Positions 55,022 through 64,000 of a stretch of 64,000 nt of DNA are shown here, piece after piece. The DNA comes from Methanohalophilus profundi. GTDB taxonomy: Archaea; Halobacteriota; Methanosarcinia; Methanosarcinales; Methanosarcinaceae. Under the pieces are notes generated by a model that was not told where the DNA came from, made no database searches, and was given only the letters and a program-made list of their open reading frames with translations. How positions within the stretch are numbered: position 1 is the first letter of the stretch; every line of letters starts with the position of its first letter. The stretch covers positions 1,249,301-1,313,300 of the forward strand of contig NZ_QBKB01000002.1 of assembly GCF_004137855.1 (NCBI RefSeq), in the 5' to 3' direction. Both the position numbers and the translations under genes were made by a program.

Positions 55022-58000
55022 ATGATTAAAAGTAACAAGATGATTGGAGTCGGGGTACTCCTCCTTGCCATACTAATGGCCGGAGCAGTACTTACAATTG
55101 CAACATCTGTAACAAATAATGATGCACCTGCGGCCAACGTGGGCCCCGGTGCAGATGTAGAGATTATGAATTTTACCATTGAAGATGGCGGAGACTTAAT
55201 TATAAATGATACTACAGATGGTCTGTCTCCAGGAGCCAATCTCACAAATGATTTTGCCAACGTCACACTTGGTTATGACTCAGATTGGACAAATGTATCT
55301 TCATACGATGCTACAGACGGAGATGGCTGGAATGCTTCAGTGGATTTCTTATATATAAACAACAGCGGAACAGCGGCGTTCAATAATTCTACAGGTACTG
55401 ATTATGTTATTGGAGGTGATTATTCAGTAATGGGTTCAGCTATTGATGATTCTTCTAAAATGACCTATGGTGGATTCGATAATGATTGGCCATTCACTTC
55501 ATTGGATAACACTGATGGTGATGGTGATTTCGATGTTACTAATGATGCTATCATAATCGATGGCGATGAAAACGATTTCTATCAGGACAATTTTACTGAA
55601 ATCTCCATTGTCAGTGATTCTGACGACAACCCGATTGTTTCCGATGTTGTATCTTCCATGACAATTTATGGAGATTCTGGTACTACTATTACGACCTCTT
55701 CTTCACCATTTGTTGGCTCTCTTACTCAAGACATCACACAGAACGAAACCTACACCGTCAATATGACTTTATCCGATTCTTCTGGTGAATGGGATGAGGA
55801 TTACTACAACATGCTCGCAAACGCCACTCTTACACTGGCTTCCGGCGACGAAACTGTTGTCAACGGTAATACAATCAAGGCAAGTCATGTGTATCTTGAT
55901 TCTGAGTATTATGATGAAGATGTAACAATTACAATTACACTGGAAGACGATGCATTGAATGATGATCCTAACAGGATACAGGAGAAGACTGTCCAATTGA
56001 CCAGTACTTCAGATGTTAAAACTTTGGATATCACTCTTGTAGAAACCGGTGCAGACACAGGTATATTTACTGCAGATGTAATTACTTCCAGCGGGACTGT
56101 ATCTGGAAATGAACTGCATGCTGAAGACGGAGATACAATAACAGTTACCAACGGTGATTTTACCGACACTGCTACTGTTGACAGTTCTGCACCAAGTGCC
56201 GTCGAAGTAACATCTCCGGACTCACTCCAATACAAGAAGTCAACTGATACTTTGGATGTAGACTACGGATATACCGAAGCAAACCCATATCAGACAACCA
56301 TCCAGTTTGTCAACTCTGATGGAGATGTCGATGCCGAATTCGTAAAGGATGATGCTTCTGAGGATCCTGATGCCGTTACACTGGATCTTTCAAACCCAGA
56401 TGAGGGCTCTTTTGAAGAAGGACTCTACAGTATCAAACTTTCAGTTGAAGATGCCGCTGGCAATGTCAACAACACAGAGATCCTGCAGGCTGATGTCCTG
56501 ATGATCGATGATACCGGACCATCTGTAAATGAAAGTACTATTGCAAACAACATCACAGGCACTGAGAATTACTATAATGGTTACTACAACAACTCTTTCG
56601 CCTTCAACCTCACCTTCGATCTTGAAGATAATGGTGAAATTGATAACGATACAGTAGTGTTGCACTACAATAATAGTACTTCAGAAGGTACCATCACACC
56701 GGTTAATGTAACCACTGTCAGTAGTTCTCTAATTTTCCCTCCATCTTGTTCCTGCCATTATTGAATTACCTTAAACACTGCACTACTAGCTGAATCCTTA
56801 ACTTTCTCCTAAGCCATCGTTCTCGCCGCATATAAAGCTATCGGGGGGTGTTGTTAGGTTCAGATGCTCAAAATTAGCTAAGTACTGACTGTAGGAACAA
56901 ATGCAACCTACAATGCAACCATTGACACCCAAGATGATGGAATGGCTGACAATACCACCATTGTATTCTGGCTGGAAGCCAATGATACATTAGGCAATAC
57001 TATTGAAAACGGTGGAAATGCATCTAATCCTCTTCTAAGTTACACAGTGGATACAGCAGCTCCAGAAGCCCCTGCCAACTTTGATGCAGTAGCTGAAACT
57101 GGTGTAATCAACCTCAGCTGGGATGCTGCCAACGATAATGCAAGTGGTGTTGATCTCTACAACATCTACCGCAATAATACAGGTACTGATTTCATTGATT
57201 CCGATTACATTGGAAACAGAACAGATACAAGTTATTCTGATGTCAATTCAAGTCTTGCAGCCGATGTAAATTACAACTACATAGTTGTGGCAGTCGACAA
57301 CCTTGGTCATGAAAGTGATGATGCAGACACAGCCAATGCAACTTTTGAACCGGGAGTACCTGTAGATATTACATTTGATACAGTAGACTCCATTATTATT
57401 GCGGATGGTCGTGACACTACCGAGATTACAGCAACCATTGTAGATGAGCATGGTAGAACAATCCAAAGCGGCAACCTCTCTTTCAATACTGATGCTGGTA
57501 CACTGAATGTCACCGACGGTAACGATTACGAGGTCACCGACGGAAGTTATACTGTAACTCTCACCTCTGCAATGGAAACCGGTGTAGCCAATGTAACCGC
57601 TTCACTGGAAGGTACAGATATCACCAATACCACTCAGGTTGAGTTTGCCGACAGCACAACAACACCATTTAATCTGCGTGCAGGCTGGAACCAGATGTCC
57701 CTGCCCTTGATTCCTGCAGACTCTTCCATTGAGACAGTTCTTGAAGGCATCGATGAAGGTACAGATGTGGAAATTGTCTGGGCCTATGATGCACAGAGCG
57801 GCAACTGGACCAGATATATACCAGGAGTAGGTGGAGGACTTGAAGAAATGGTAGACGGTAAAGGTTACTTGCTGAAGGCCGATTCCACCGGAACTATGAC
57901 CGTTTCTGGTTATGAAGATGTGGATCTGATCGAAACCCCACGGGCCTATGATGTCTATGAGGGGTGGAATTTGATAGGATTCAAGTATACAGGCAATATG

Positions 58001-58171
58001 ATTTCTTCTGAATACCTTGGCAATGTTGCCACGTCTACAGACCGTCTTTATGGCCTTGGTGGAGAATTAGAGATGGGTGAGGATATGCAAAAAGGACAGG
58101 GTTACTGGCTGGCAGTATCTCAGGACGGAACCATCTATCCTCCGGGATATACATACTCAACACCTAAATAA
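55022..58171 (+). pseudogene. Large secreted surface protein gene, interrupted by a 169-bp insertion element
   Basis: The first part (to 56718) starts with a signal peptide (MIGVGVLLLAILMAGAVLTI) and is Asp/Thr/Asn-rich with many N-glycosylation sites. The second part holds a fibronectin-III-like domain (VINLSWDAANDNASGVDLYNIYR), an invasin-like Ig domain and two GWN-type repeats (FNLRAGWNQMSLPL; YEGWNLIGFKY). Removing the insertion and one 5-bp target copy restores one frame of about 991 residues. I chose ATG 55022 because GGTGAT lies before it. No C-terminal anchor is present. Confidence 0.82.
56719..56887 (+). mobile_element. 169-bp MITE-like element with inverted ends and 5-bp target duplication
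   Basis: The left end CAGTAGTTCTCTAATTTT and the inverted right end CAGTACTTAGCTAATTTT match at 15 of 18 positions. ACTGT is repeated on both sides (56714-56718 and 56888-56892). The inside has no long open frame, so it must have been moved by a transposase elsewhere. It places an in-frame TGA at 56762 in the surface protein gene. Confidence 0.85.
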
Positions 58172-58200
58172 AGAGGAATGAATTTTCTTTCCTCTTTTTT
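58170..58200 (+). terminator. Hairpin and T-tract after the surface protein gene
   Basis: AAAGAGGAA and TTCCTCTTT pair around a ten-base loop and are followed by T residues and AATTTTT. The hairpin begins at the stop codon of the surface protein gene. Confidence 0.65.
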
Positions 58201-58257
58201 AATTTTTAGTGTATTGTGCAGTTAATCTAACTGTAAAAGATTAAGGAGATTTATTTT

Positions 58258-59391
58258 ATGATCAATAAAAGAACATTGATTCTACTGTGTACCTGCATGC
58301 TTCTGGCGGTCTCTATGGCAGCTGCAGACGACACCACACCATCGCTTCCCGAGACTTTTTACGGTACGGTTACGGTGGCCGGGGAATCTGCTACCGATGG
58401 CACTGTGGTTTCTGCCTGGATTGACGGCAATGAAGTATTCAGCCAGGAGACAATCGATGGAAAATATGGATATTCAGAAGGATTCAATGTGTACGGTGAT
58501 GAGGGTGACACCATTACCTTCAAGGTAGGCGGTACTGAAGCTGCTACTAATTCCCTTGGACAGGACGGGGAACCAACAGATTTGGACTTTAGTGTCGATT
58601 CCGTATCAGACGATGGCGACGATAGTGAAGAGAGTACTGGTGATTCATCTTCAGGTGGTGGCTCTTCTGATAGTGACACCTCCAGCAGTTCCTCCTCCGG
58701 TGGCGGAGGCGGTGGTGGCAGCACAGGTGAAGAATATGAGAATATTGCTTCCACGGATGCTCAGACACGGACCGTCACAGCCGGGGCAACTGCCAGTTAT
58801 GAGTTTGATGGTGAAGACAACGATGTGACCTTTGTCCAGTTCAGGGGTACAACCAACTCCGGACAGATCAAGGTGCTTATCGAGGTCCTGAAGGATACTT
58901 CTGCCCTTGTGGATGAGGATGCTCCGGGTGATGTTTACCAGAACGTCAACATCTGGGTGGGTAATGCCGCCTTTGATGATGACAACATGGAAGATCCTGT
59001 TGTTGGCTTCAGGGTAAGCAAGGACTGGATGTCTGACAATGGTGTCGATCCGGCATCAATCGCCCTGTTCCATCATGACGATGGATGGGAGCAGCTGGAG
59101 ACCACTCAGACCGATGAGGATGGCGACTACTTCTACTTCGAGGCAGAGACAACCCGTTTCTCACCGTTTGCCATCTCCACTGTAGAAAGCAGTGCCATCC
59201 AGACACAGGATACTACCGGTGACACCCAGGCTGACAACACCGATGAGTCCACTGACGCCCAGCAGGAAGATTCCACTGGCTCAGATGATGATTCCACCGG
59301 TGTACCGTCCATGTCAATCATTGGCATAATCGGCCTGATTGCCCTCGTGGGTATCGGTGCGGCTTATTCAATGAAGAAAAAGAACTCCTGA
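58258..59391 (+). CDS. PGF-pre-PGF-like surface protein with Ser/Gly linker and C-terminal membrane anchor
   Basis: The 377-residue protein has a signal peptide (LILLCTCMLLAVSMAAA), a small beta domain with YGTVTVAGESATDGTVVSAWIDG, and a Ser/Gly/Asp linker (about 120-155). The PGF-pre-PGF region follows (VTFVQFRGTTNSGQIKVLIEVL, VYQNVNIWVG, VGFRVSKDWM, FSPFAI). A Thr/Asp-rich stalk leads to VPSMSIIGIIGLIALVGIGAAY and a KKK tail, an archaeosortase-like anchor without an exact PGF motif. It has its own GGAGAT ribosome site and probably decorates the S-layer. Confidence 0.82.
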   Translation: MINKRTLILLCTCMLLAVSMAAADDTTPSLPETFYGTVTVAGESATDGTVVSAWIDGNEVFSQETIDGKYGYSEGFNVYGDEGDTITFKVGGTEAATNSLGQDGEPTDLDFSVDSVSDDGDDSEESTGDSSSGGGSSDSDTSSSSSSGGGGGGGSTGEEYENIASTDAQTRTVTAGATASYEFDGEDNDVTFVQFRGTTNSGQIKVLIEVLKDTSALVDEDAPGDVYQNVNIWVGNAAFDDDNMEDPVVGFRVSKDWMSDNGVDPASIALFHHDDGWEQLETTQTDEDGDYFYFEAETTRFSPFAISTVESSAIQTQDTTGDTQADNTDESTDAQQEDSTGSDDDSTGVPSMSIIGIIGLIALVGIGAAYSMKKKNS

Positions 59392-59392
59392 A

Positions 59393-59422
59393 TGCAGCAA
59401 CTTTTTGCTGCACTCTTTTTTT
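59393..59422 (+). terminator. Hairpin and T9-type terminator
   Basis: TGCAGCAA and TTGCTGCA form a perfect 8-bp stem with a four-base loop, followed by CTC and a run of nine or more T. It begins one base after the stop of the anchored surface protein gene. Confidence 0.75.
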
Positions 59423-59500
59423 TATTTCTCTGTAAACCGAATATTAATTCCTGTATCCGGAAGTATTCAACTCCTCAAAACAGGATACTCACAATCTGCT

Positions 59501-61291
59501 TCACTCACATCCGTTTTTCGTACAGGCCTTAACTGTTGCAGTGCTGTCATCCCTTTTCTCCCCGGTTCCCCCGATCTCCAGCACCTGTTCTGCCTTGCTT
59601 CCATAACGGTAAGCAGCAATTCCCTTACACTTCAACCGGTAGGCCAGCATATAGATCTCCCGGAAATCCTCCGCCGTAGCCTCATGAGGCAGGTTCACGG
59701 TCTTGGCAACAGCATTATCCACATGCTTCTGGAAAGCCGCCTGCATCCTCACATGCCAGCGGGGCTGGATCTCCAGGGCGGTGGCAAAGACCCGTCTGGT
59801 CTCTTTGGGCACATTCGGGCTGTTCTGGAGGGATCCGGTTTCGGCGATTTCCTCCATCAACTGTTTGCTGTAGAACCCGTGTTTCCTTGCCATCTCCTCA
59901 AAAACAGGATCGATCTCTGTCAGCCGGGTTCCCATCACATTGCGCTGATAGGTGAGGGCAAACATCGGCTCAATTCCTGAAGTGGTATTTGCAATTATGC
60001 TCAGGCTGCCTGTAGGGGCCACGGTATTCACCGTTGCATTGCGCATTGCGGGATAATCCTTTGCAAAGGTGCTCCTGTGGAAATTCGGGAAACTGCCTCG
60101 CTGCCTGCCAAGTTCCACAGATTTTTGCACGGCTTCTTGCCGGATGAACTTCATCACTTCTTCTGCTGTCGCAATTCCTTCCTCGCAATCATAGGCAATC
60201 CCCAGGCGTGCCAGCATGGCGGCAAATCCCATAACACCCAGGCCAATCTTGCGGTTTTGTTTTGTCCTCTGCTCGATTTCCGGGAGAGGGTATTTGTTGG
60301 CATCGATCACATTATCCAGGAAATGCACTCCTGTATGGACCGTTTCCTTCAATTTCTGCCAGTCGATATTCCCTCTCCTGACCATCCGTGCCAGGTTGAT
60401 CGAGCCGAGGTTGCAGGATTCATAGGGCAAAAGAGGCACCTCTCCGCAGGGGTTTGTACTCTCGATTGTGCCGATTGCACTCATGGGATGTCTGCGGTTG
60501 ATCTCATTCAGGAATAGCAGGCCGGGATCTCCGGTCTGGCAGGCGCAGGTCACTATCCGGTCAAACACATCCCGTGCCTTTAATTGCTCCTTAACTTTAC
60601 CGGTTCGGGGATTTATAAGTGCATAATCCCTGTCTTGGCTGACAGCTTCCATAAATTCATCCGTCACACCCACCGAGATATTGAAATTGTGGAGTATATC
60701 CTCCTTTTCCTTGGCCTGGATGAACTTGAAAATATCCGGATGGTCAACTCTCAGCACCCCCATATTGGCTCCCCTGCGCCTGCCGCCCTGCTTGATCACA
60801 TCCGTTGCCTTATCAAAGATCGTCATAAAGGAAAGGGGTCCGGAAGCCACGCCTTCTGTGGAGCGCACAGGATCCCCCTCAGGTCGAAGGTCTGAAAAGG
60901 AGAATCCTGTGCCACCGCCTGATTGATGGATGAGGCTCATATCCTGCAGGGATTTGAAGATACTTTTCAGGGAATCTTCCACAGGCAGCACAAAACACGC
61001 ACTCAATTGCCCCAGCTCGGTGCCCGCGTTCATGAGAGTGGGGGAATTGGGAAGGAATTCCAGGTCTGCCATTACCTGATAAAAAGCATCTTCAGGCCTT
61101 TGCACACTGTATCCGTAGCTGCTGTCGACTCCGGCAATAGCCTTTGCAACTCTGCGGAACAACTCGCCGGGCTCTTCTGCGATTTTGCCTTCTGCATCCC
61201 TTAAAAGGTAGCGCTTTTCCAGCAATATTTTTCCATTGGCGGACAATTTGGATTCGATTGTGCGATTCCTTTTATCCATACAAGACCCCAT
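59501..61291 (-). CDS. nrdJ: Ribonucleotide reductase, adenosylcobalamin-dependent (class II)
   Basis: This enzyme makes deoxyribonucleotides with a B12-derived radical and needs no oxygen, fitting an anaerobe. The 596-residue protein has FLPNSPTLMNAG, QLSACFVLPVEDS (first active Cys), HQSGGGTGFSFSDLRP, the NPCGEVPLLPYESCNLGSINLA radical region and VAPTGSLSIIANTTSGIEP. The C-terminal CTKNGC is the redox pair that reloads the active site. It is shorter than many class II enzymes, with no ATP cone seen. A second ATG is four codons in. Confidence 0.93.
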   Translation of the reverse strand: MGSCMDKRNRTIESKLSANGKILLEKRYLLRDAEGKIAEEPGELFRRVAKAIAGVDSSYGYSVQRPEDAFYQVMADLEFLPNSPTLMNAGTELGQLSACFVLPVEDSLKSIFKSLQDMSLIHQSGGGTGFSFSDLRPEGDPVRSTEGVASGPLSFMTIFDKATDVIKQGGRRRGANMGVLRVDHPDIFKFIQAKEKEDILHNFNISVGVTDEFMEAVSQDRDYALINPRTGKVKEQLKARDVFDRIVTCACQTGDPGLLFLNEINRRHPMSAIGTIESTNPCGEVPLLPYESCNLGSINLARMVRRGNIDWQKLKETVHTGVHFLDNVIDANKYPLPEIEQRTKQNRKIGLGVMGFAAMLARLGIAYDCEEGIATAEEVMKFIRQEAVQKSVELGRQRGSFPNFHRSTFAKDYPAMRNATVNTVAPTGSLSIIANTTSGIEPMFALTYQRNVMGTRLTEIDPVFEEMARKHGFYSKQLMEEIAETGSLQNSPNVPKETRRVFATALEIQPRWHVRMQAAFQKHVDNAVAKTVNLPHEATAEDFREIYMLAYRLKCKGIAAYRYGSKAEQVLEIGGTGEKRDDSTATVKACTKNGCE

Positions 61292-61332
61292 TTTAAGATT
61301 GGGTTAAGGTGCTTTATAGTTACCTCACCGTT

Positions 61333-62066
61333 TCAGGAGCAATCATGGCATTCATCACTTTTCCTTCTCTGTATCAGGGCATAGGCAATCATTACTGTCA
61401 AAAGCAACGCAAAGAAAGTTTTCACTTCTGCGGGCAGCACGCCACTTGCACTTCCCACAATAGCCGATGCCTCAATTCCCAATCTAATGTATATCAGGTC
61501 GAGCAACATCCCAAATAGCAGCGCAAAAAAGGCTATCGATGTAAGATAAATAGTAACAGCCTTTTTGCCCAAATATTTTGTAACCACTGTAATGGTTGCA
61601 GCATTGGTGGCCGGTCCTGCAAGCAGGAACACAAAGGCTGCACCAGGGCTCATCCCTTTGGCTATAAGGGCGGCTGCCAGGGGTGTGGAGGCGGTGGCGC
61701 ATATGTAGAGGGGGACCCCTATAAAGAGCATCAGGATCATCGAACCAATCCCGCCTCCCAGGTAGCCTCTCACAATTTCCTCCGGCACGATATATGAAAT
61801 CACTCCTGCTATCAGCAGCCCCACAATAAGCCACTTTGCAATATCTCCCAGCAGTTCCACGTAAGCATATTTTATGGCATCTATAGCCCTTTTTTTCAGG
61901 CCTGCCTGCTCGCAATCATCACCGCCGCAATCACAACCCGGATTTGTTGCATCTTCCTTTTTTGAAAGCATAATGGGATTTGAGAGCGTATTTGTCCTGT
62001 CCTTTTCCATAATATTGCTTGTAATTCCTGCTCCCACCGCGGTTATGAAGGTAGCAACAGGCCCTC
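61333..62066 (-). pseudogene. SO_0444/DUF318-type metal efflux permease lacking its N-terminal half
   Basis: The remaining sequence starts in the middle of a membrane protein: PVATFITAVGAGITSN, then a metal-binding-like loop CDCGGDDCEQ, then a typical second half (IKYAYVELLGDIAKWLIVGLLIAGVISYIVP, ICATASTPLAAALIAKGMSPGAAFVFLLAGPATNAATI) and a Cys/His tail (DECHDC). Family proteins are 300-400 residues with a preceding helix bundle. That half and the end of the adjacent arsR gene are missing together, so a deletion is likely. An internal GTG at 62037 could still start a short product. Confidence 0.7.
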
Positions 62067-62321
62067 TTTCCTGACCCGCACAAGGTCTAGCTGGCGTAGT
62101 ATCCGCATATTATGGGATATTGCAGACTGTGAAGCTTCAAGTGCTTCACTGAGTTCACATACGCACATATCCTTTTTTTTGAGTAAGAACAGGATGTTCA
62201 GGCGTGCAGATGATTGCAGTGCTTGAAATATGGCAGACATGCGCGTAATTGTTTCAGGTGGTGGGATTGTGAGTTTTTCAATCTGGTCTTTATCCACGCG
62301 TTTGCAGGCTGAGTTATCCAT
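62043..62321 (-). pseudogene. ArsR-family metal-responsive repressor, truncated at the C-terminus
   Basis: The 92-residue product has the winged helix core (ALQSSARLNILFLLKKKDMCVCELSEALEASQSAISHNMRILRQLDLVRVRKEG). The Cys pair MCVCEL is the classic metal site of the ArsR/SmtB family. After KEG the sequence leaves the family and runs into permease sequence; the last strand and helix are gone. The recognition helix is intact, so it might still bind DNA but dimerise poorly. A palindrome lies just upstream. Confidence 0.75.
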
Positions 62322-62338
62322 GAATATATGATCAATTC

Positions 62339-62352
62339 TTCATATATATGAA
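62339..62352 (-). promoter_or_regulatory. Palindromic operator/TATA upstream of arsR
   Basis: TTCATATATATGAA is a perfect 14-bp palindrome 18 bases before the arsR ATG, and a related half-site TGAATATATGA lies nearer the start. Similar A/T-rich TTCA...TGAA sites bind ArsR/SmtB repressors. It overlaps the likely TATA box. Confidence 0.55.
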
Positions 62353-62509
62353 TCTGTTTCTTTACGGCATGGAAAAACGAACCCCTAAGTTCCTTCTCCA
62401 GTAATTATCTAACTGATTCGGGTGAATTAGTAGTATAGTTGTTATATAGGGGAGTGGATAATGCAATTATTGGAAATATGTTGTCTAAAGACAGATGGAA
62501 GGTACTAAA

Positions 62510-63085
62510 ATGAAAGTTGTAGCATTCAATGGGAGTCCCAGGGAAGACGGGAACACCGCAAAGCTCGTCAAAAATGTATTTTCAGAACTCGAAAGGCAGG
62601 GAATTGAGACCGAAATGATTCAGCTGGGGGGTATCCCTGTAATGGGATGTACTGCCTGCATGAAGTGTTTTGAGAACAAGGATCGCCGATGTGTCATATC
62701 CAGTGATCTGATCAATGAATGTATCGAAAAGATGATTGAGGCTGACGGCATAATTATTGCAAGCCCTACATACTTTGCCGATCTGACTACGGAAACAAAA
62801 GCCCTGATTGACAGGGCGGGTTTTGTCGGGAAAGCAAATGATGAACTTTTCAAGCATAAGGTCGCAGCAGCGGTTGTATCTGTCAGGAGAGCAGGCGCCC
62901 TTCATGCATTTGATTCCATTAACCACTTTTTCTTGATCTCCCAGATGGTCGTACCGGGTTCAAGTTACTGGAACATTGGAATGGGACTTGCCCCCGGGGA
63001 TGTAGAATCTGATACAGAAGGAATGCAGACGATGCAAAACCTTGGCCAGAATATGACCTGGCTTATGAAAAAGATCAATGGCTGA
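62510..63085 (+). CDS. Iron-sulfur flavoprotein / NADPH-dependent FMN reductase family
   Basis: The ~191-residue flavodoxin-like protein has the FMN phosphate loop [15 protein letters not shown] at its N-terminus and the Cys group [16 protein letters not shown], the compact cluster pattern of archaeal iron-sulfur flavoproteins. [21 protein letters not shown] follows. These proteins help detoxify oxygen or carry electrons in methanogens. The ATG at 62510 is preferred to 62495 because GGAAGGT lies before it. Confidence 0.88.
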   Translation: MKVVAFNGSPREDGNTAKLVKNVFSELERQGIETEMIQLGGIPVMGCTACMKCFENKDRRCVISSDLINECIEKMIEADGIIIASPTYFADLTTETKALIDRAGFVGKANDELFKHKVAAAVVSVRRAGALHAFDSINHFFLISQMVVPGSSYWNIGMGLAPGDVESDTEGMQTMQNLGQNMTWLMKKING

Positions 63086-63160
63086 GTAGCCATTTATTTC
63101 CTTTTTTGGGTGTGCATTTCCAGTGTATGAAAATGCGTAATCAAGTGTTATTTGAATTAT

Positions 63161-64000
63161 TCATTCCGGGCGCGCGCCAAGTTCCAGTTGTGTTGTCATC
63201 TTTTCCCCGTCCCTGTAATACTCAAGTTCGATCTCGTCACCCGGCTGTTTCTCACTTATATGCGCAATGATCTGGTCACTGTTGAAGACTTCAACCCCGT
63301 CTACTCCTACAATGATATCCCCGTTGATGAAGATTATTTCATCATTGATCTTTACTTCTTCTGCACTTTTCAGCCCGGCATCCTCGGCAGGTCCGTCTTC
63401 CACTACAACCACGACCATTACTCCTCTGGATGCCTCATCATTAAGGTCCATGAAATCTGCTGCCCTTGGACTTACAGGGAGCATCTGTATACCGATCCAG
63501 GAATGTTCATATTTTCCTTTTTCTATTATGGCATCGGCAACCATCCTGGCTTTATTGGAAGGTATGGCAAAACCCAGATTATCTCCGCTACGTGCACGGT
63601 TGACCCCGATCACTTCCCCTGAGAGATCAATTAGGGGCCCTCCTGAATTTCCCGGGTTTAACGGTGCATCGGTCTGTATAACATTGGGGATGGAAAATCC
63701 GTTTGTTGTGGGCATTGTCCTGCCCGTGGCACTGACGATTCCATGTGTTACACTTCCCTCAAGCCCAAAAGGAGTACCTATTGCCATCACCATCTGAGCA
63801 GGATTGATCATGGATGAGTTGGCCATTGGCAGGGGATAGGGTTGGCAGTTTTCATCACAGGGGACTTCATCGACCTTTAATACAGCAATATCAGAATATA
63901 TGTCAGTGCCCGTGATCTCAGCATCCATTGCAACCCCGTTGCTGAAATATACTTCTACGGAATCAGCATTTTCCACGACATGCTGGTTCGTTATGATATG
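63161..64000 (-). CDS. HtrA/DegP-like serine protease with PDZ domain (5' partial)
   Basis: The gene is open to the right edge, so its N-terminus is outside the window. The catalytic triad is visible: His in TNQHVVENA, Asp in YSDIAVLKVD and Ser in LNPGNSGGPLI. A PDZ domain occupies the last ~100 residues (WIGIQMLPVS, VVVVVEDGPAEDAGLKSAEE, INGDIIVGVDGVEV). An insertion with two Cys (PCDENCQPYP) could form a disulfide, suggesting action outside the membrane. It would remove misfolded surface or secreted proteins. Confidence 0.9.
   Translation of the reverse strand, partial: HIITNQHVVENADSVEVYFSNGVAMDAEITGTDIYSDIAVLKVDEVPCDENCQPYPLPMANSSMINPAQMVMAIGTPFGLEGSVTHGIVSATGRTMPTTNGFSIPNVIQTDAPLNPGNSGGPLIDLSGEVIGVNRARSGDNLGFAIPSNKARMVADAIIEKGKYEHSWIGIQMLPVSPRAADFMDLNDEASRGVMVVVVVEDGPAEDAGLKSAEEVKINDEIIFINGDIIVGVDGVEVFNSDQIIAHISEKQPGDEIELEYYRDGEKMTTQLELGARPE

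Noticed and set aside
56719..56887. Group II or archaeal intron in the surface protein gene
   Set aside because: Inverted ends with a 5-bp target duplication are the mark of a DNA transposon; no intron structure or bulge-helix-bulge is apparent.

Overview
This window comes from a methane-producing euryarchaeon. The strongest evidence is a contiguous run at 32.8-39.7 kb of the genes that activate methyl-coenzyme M reductase (atwA, then methanogenesis marker genes mmp3, 6, 5, 15, 17 and 7). Archaeal hallmarks support this: a class I lysyl-tRNA synthetase, pyruvoyl arginine decarboxylase, deoxyhypusine synthase and aIF5A, FEN-1 with a PIP box, an archaeal DRG GTPase, 6-phospho-3-hexuloisomerase, TATA/BRE promoters, and tRNAs without encoded CCA. 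Gene content, moderate GC, acidic Thr/Asn/Asp-rich surface proteins and a PGF-pre-PGF-type protein suggest the Methanosarcinaceae, possibly a moderate halophile such as Methanohalophilus. The genus is inference.

Layout. 0-9 kb: a U32 peptidase end, a nucleotide hydrolase, a BofA-like protein, a methyltransferase, lysS, a polyamine/hypusine group (pdaD, a PLP decarboxylase, dys) and an iron-uptake pair (DtxR-FeoA fusion, feoB). 9-19 kb: a DNA-repair-like operon (Cys protein, nth, TPD nuclease), prs, a moaC/nnr operon, a TrkA-N/DHH protein, a YkgJ-like Cys-cluster protein, a leuC/hacA-type dehydratase, CBS proteins and hisE. 19-28.5 kb: nog1, an aminotransferase, hxlB, an Era-like GTPase with DUF2073, a PhoU-like regulator, pcm, a zinc-finger protein, an aIF5A-agmatinase pair, ogt and a matrixin-like protease. 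28.6-32.6 kb: secreted and membrane proteins of unknown role and a HAD protein whose 5' end is tandemly duplicated. 32.8-40.1 kb: the MCR-activation operon. 40-46 kb: a presenilin-like protease, fen, gpmI, a response regulator, a HAD phosphatase and a thioesterase. 46-52.5 kb: tRNA-Arg, ilvE, a molybdenum block (moeA, modABC) and drg. 52.8-59.4 kb: an accessory region with tRNA-Gln, a TnpB/IS605 remnant, a RelBE-like toxin-antitoxin pair, a long non-coding stretch, and two surface proteins, one split by a small inverted-repeat element. 59.5-64 kb: class II ribonucleotide reductase, an ArsR/permease locus damaged by deletion, an iron-sulfur flavoprotein and an HtrA-like protease cut by the window end.

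Two functional themes stand out. The window holds most of a hypusine route (arginine decarboxylase, agmatinase-like protein beside aIF5A, deoxyhypusine synthase). It also holds several molybdenum genes (moaC, moeA, modABC), which fit the Mo demand of formylmethanofuran dehydrogenase.

Quality caution. Ten genes, several probably indispensable (feoB, gpmI, mmp3, nnr, pcm, modC and others), are broken by 1-2 base indels, mostly in short homopolymers. In each case the neighbouring frame continues the protein. This points to sequence errors more than to real gene decay. I annotate them as frameshifted genes over their full extent. By contrast, the insertion in the surface-protein gene and the arsR/permease deletion look like genuine rearrangements.
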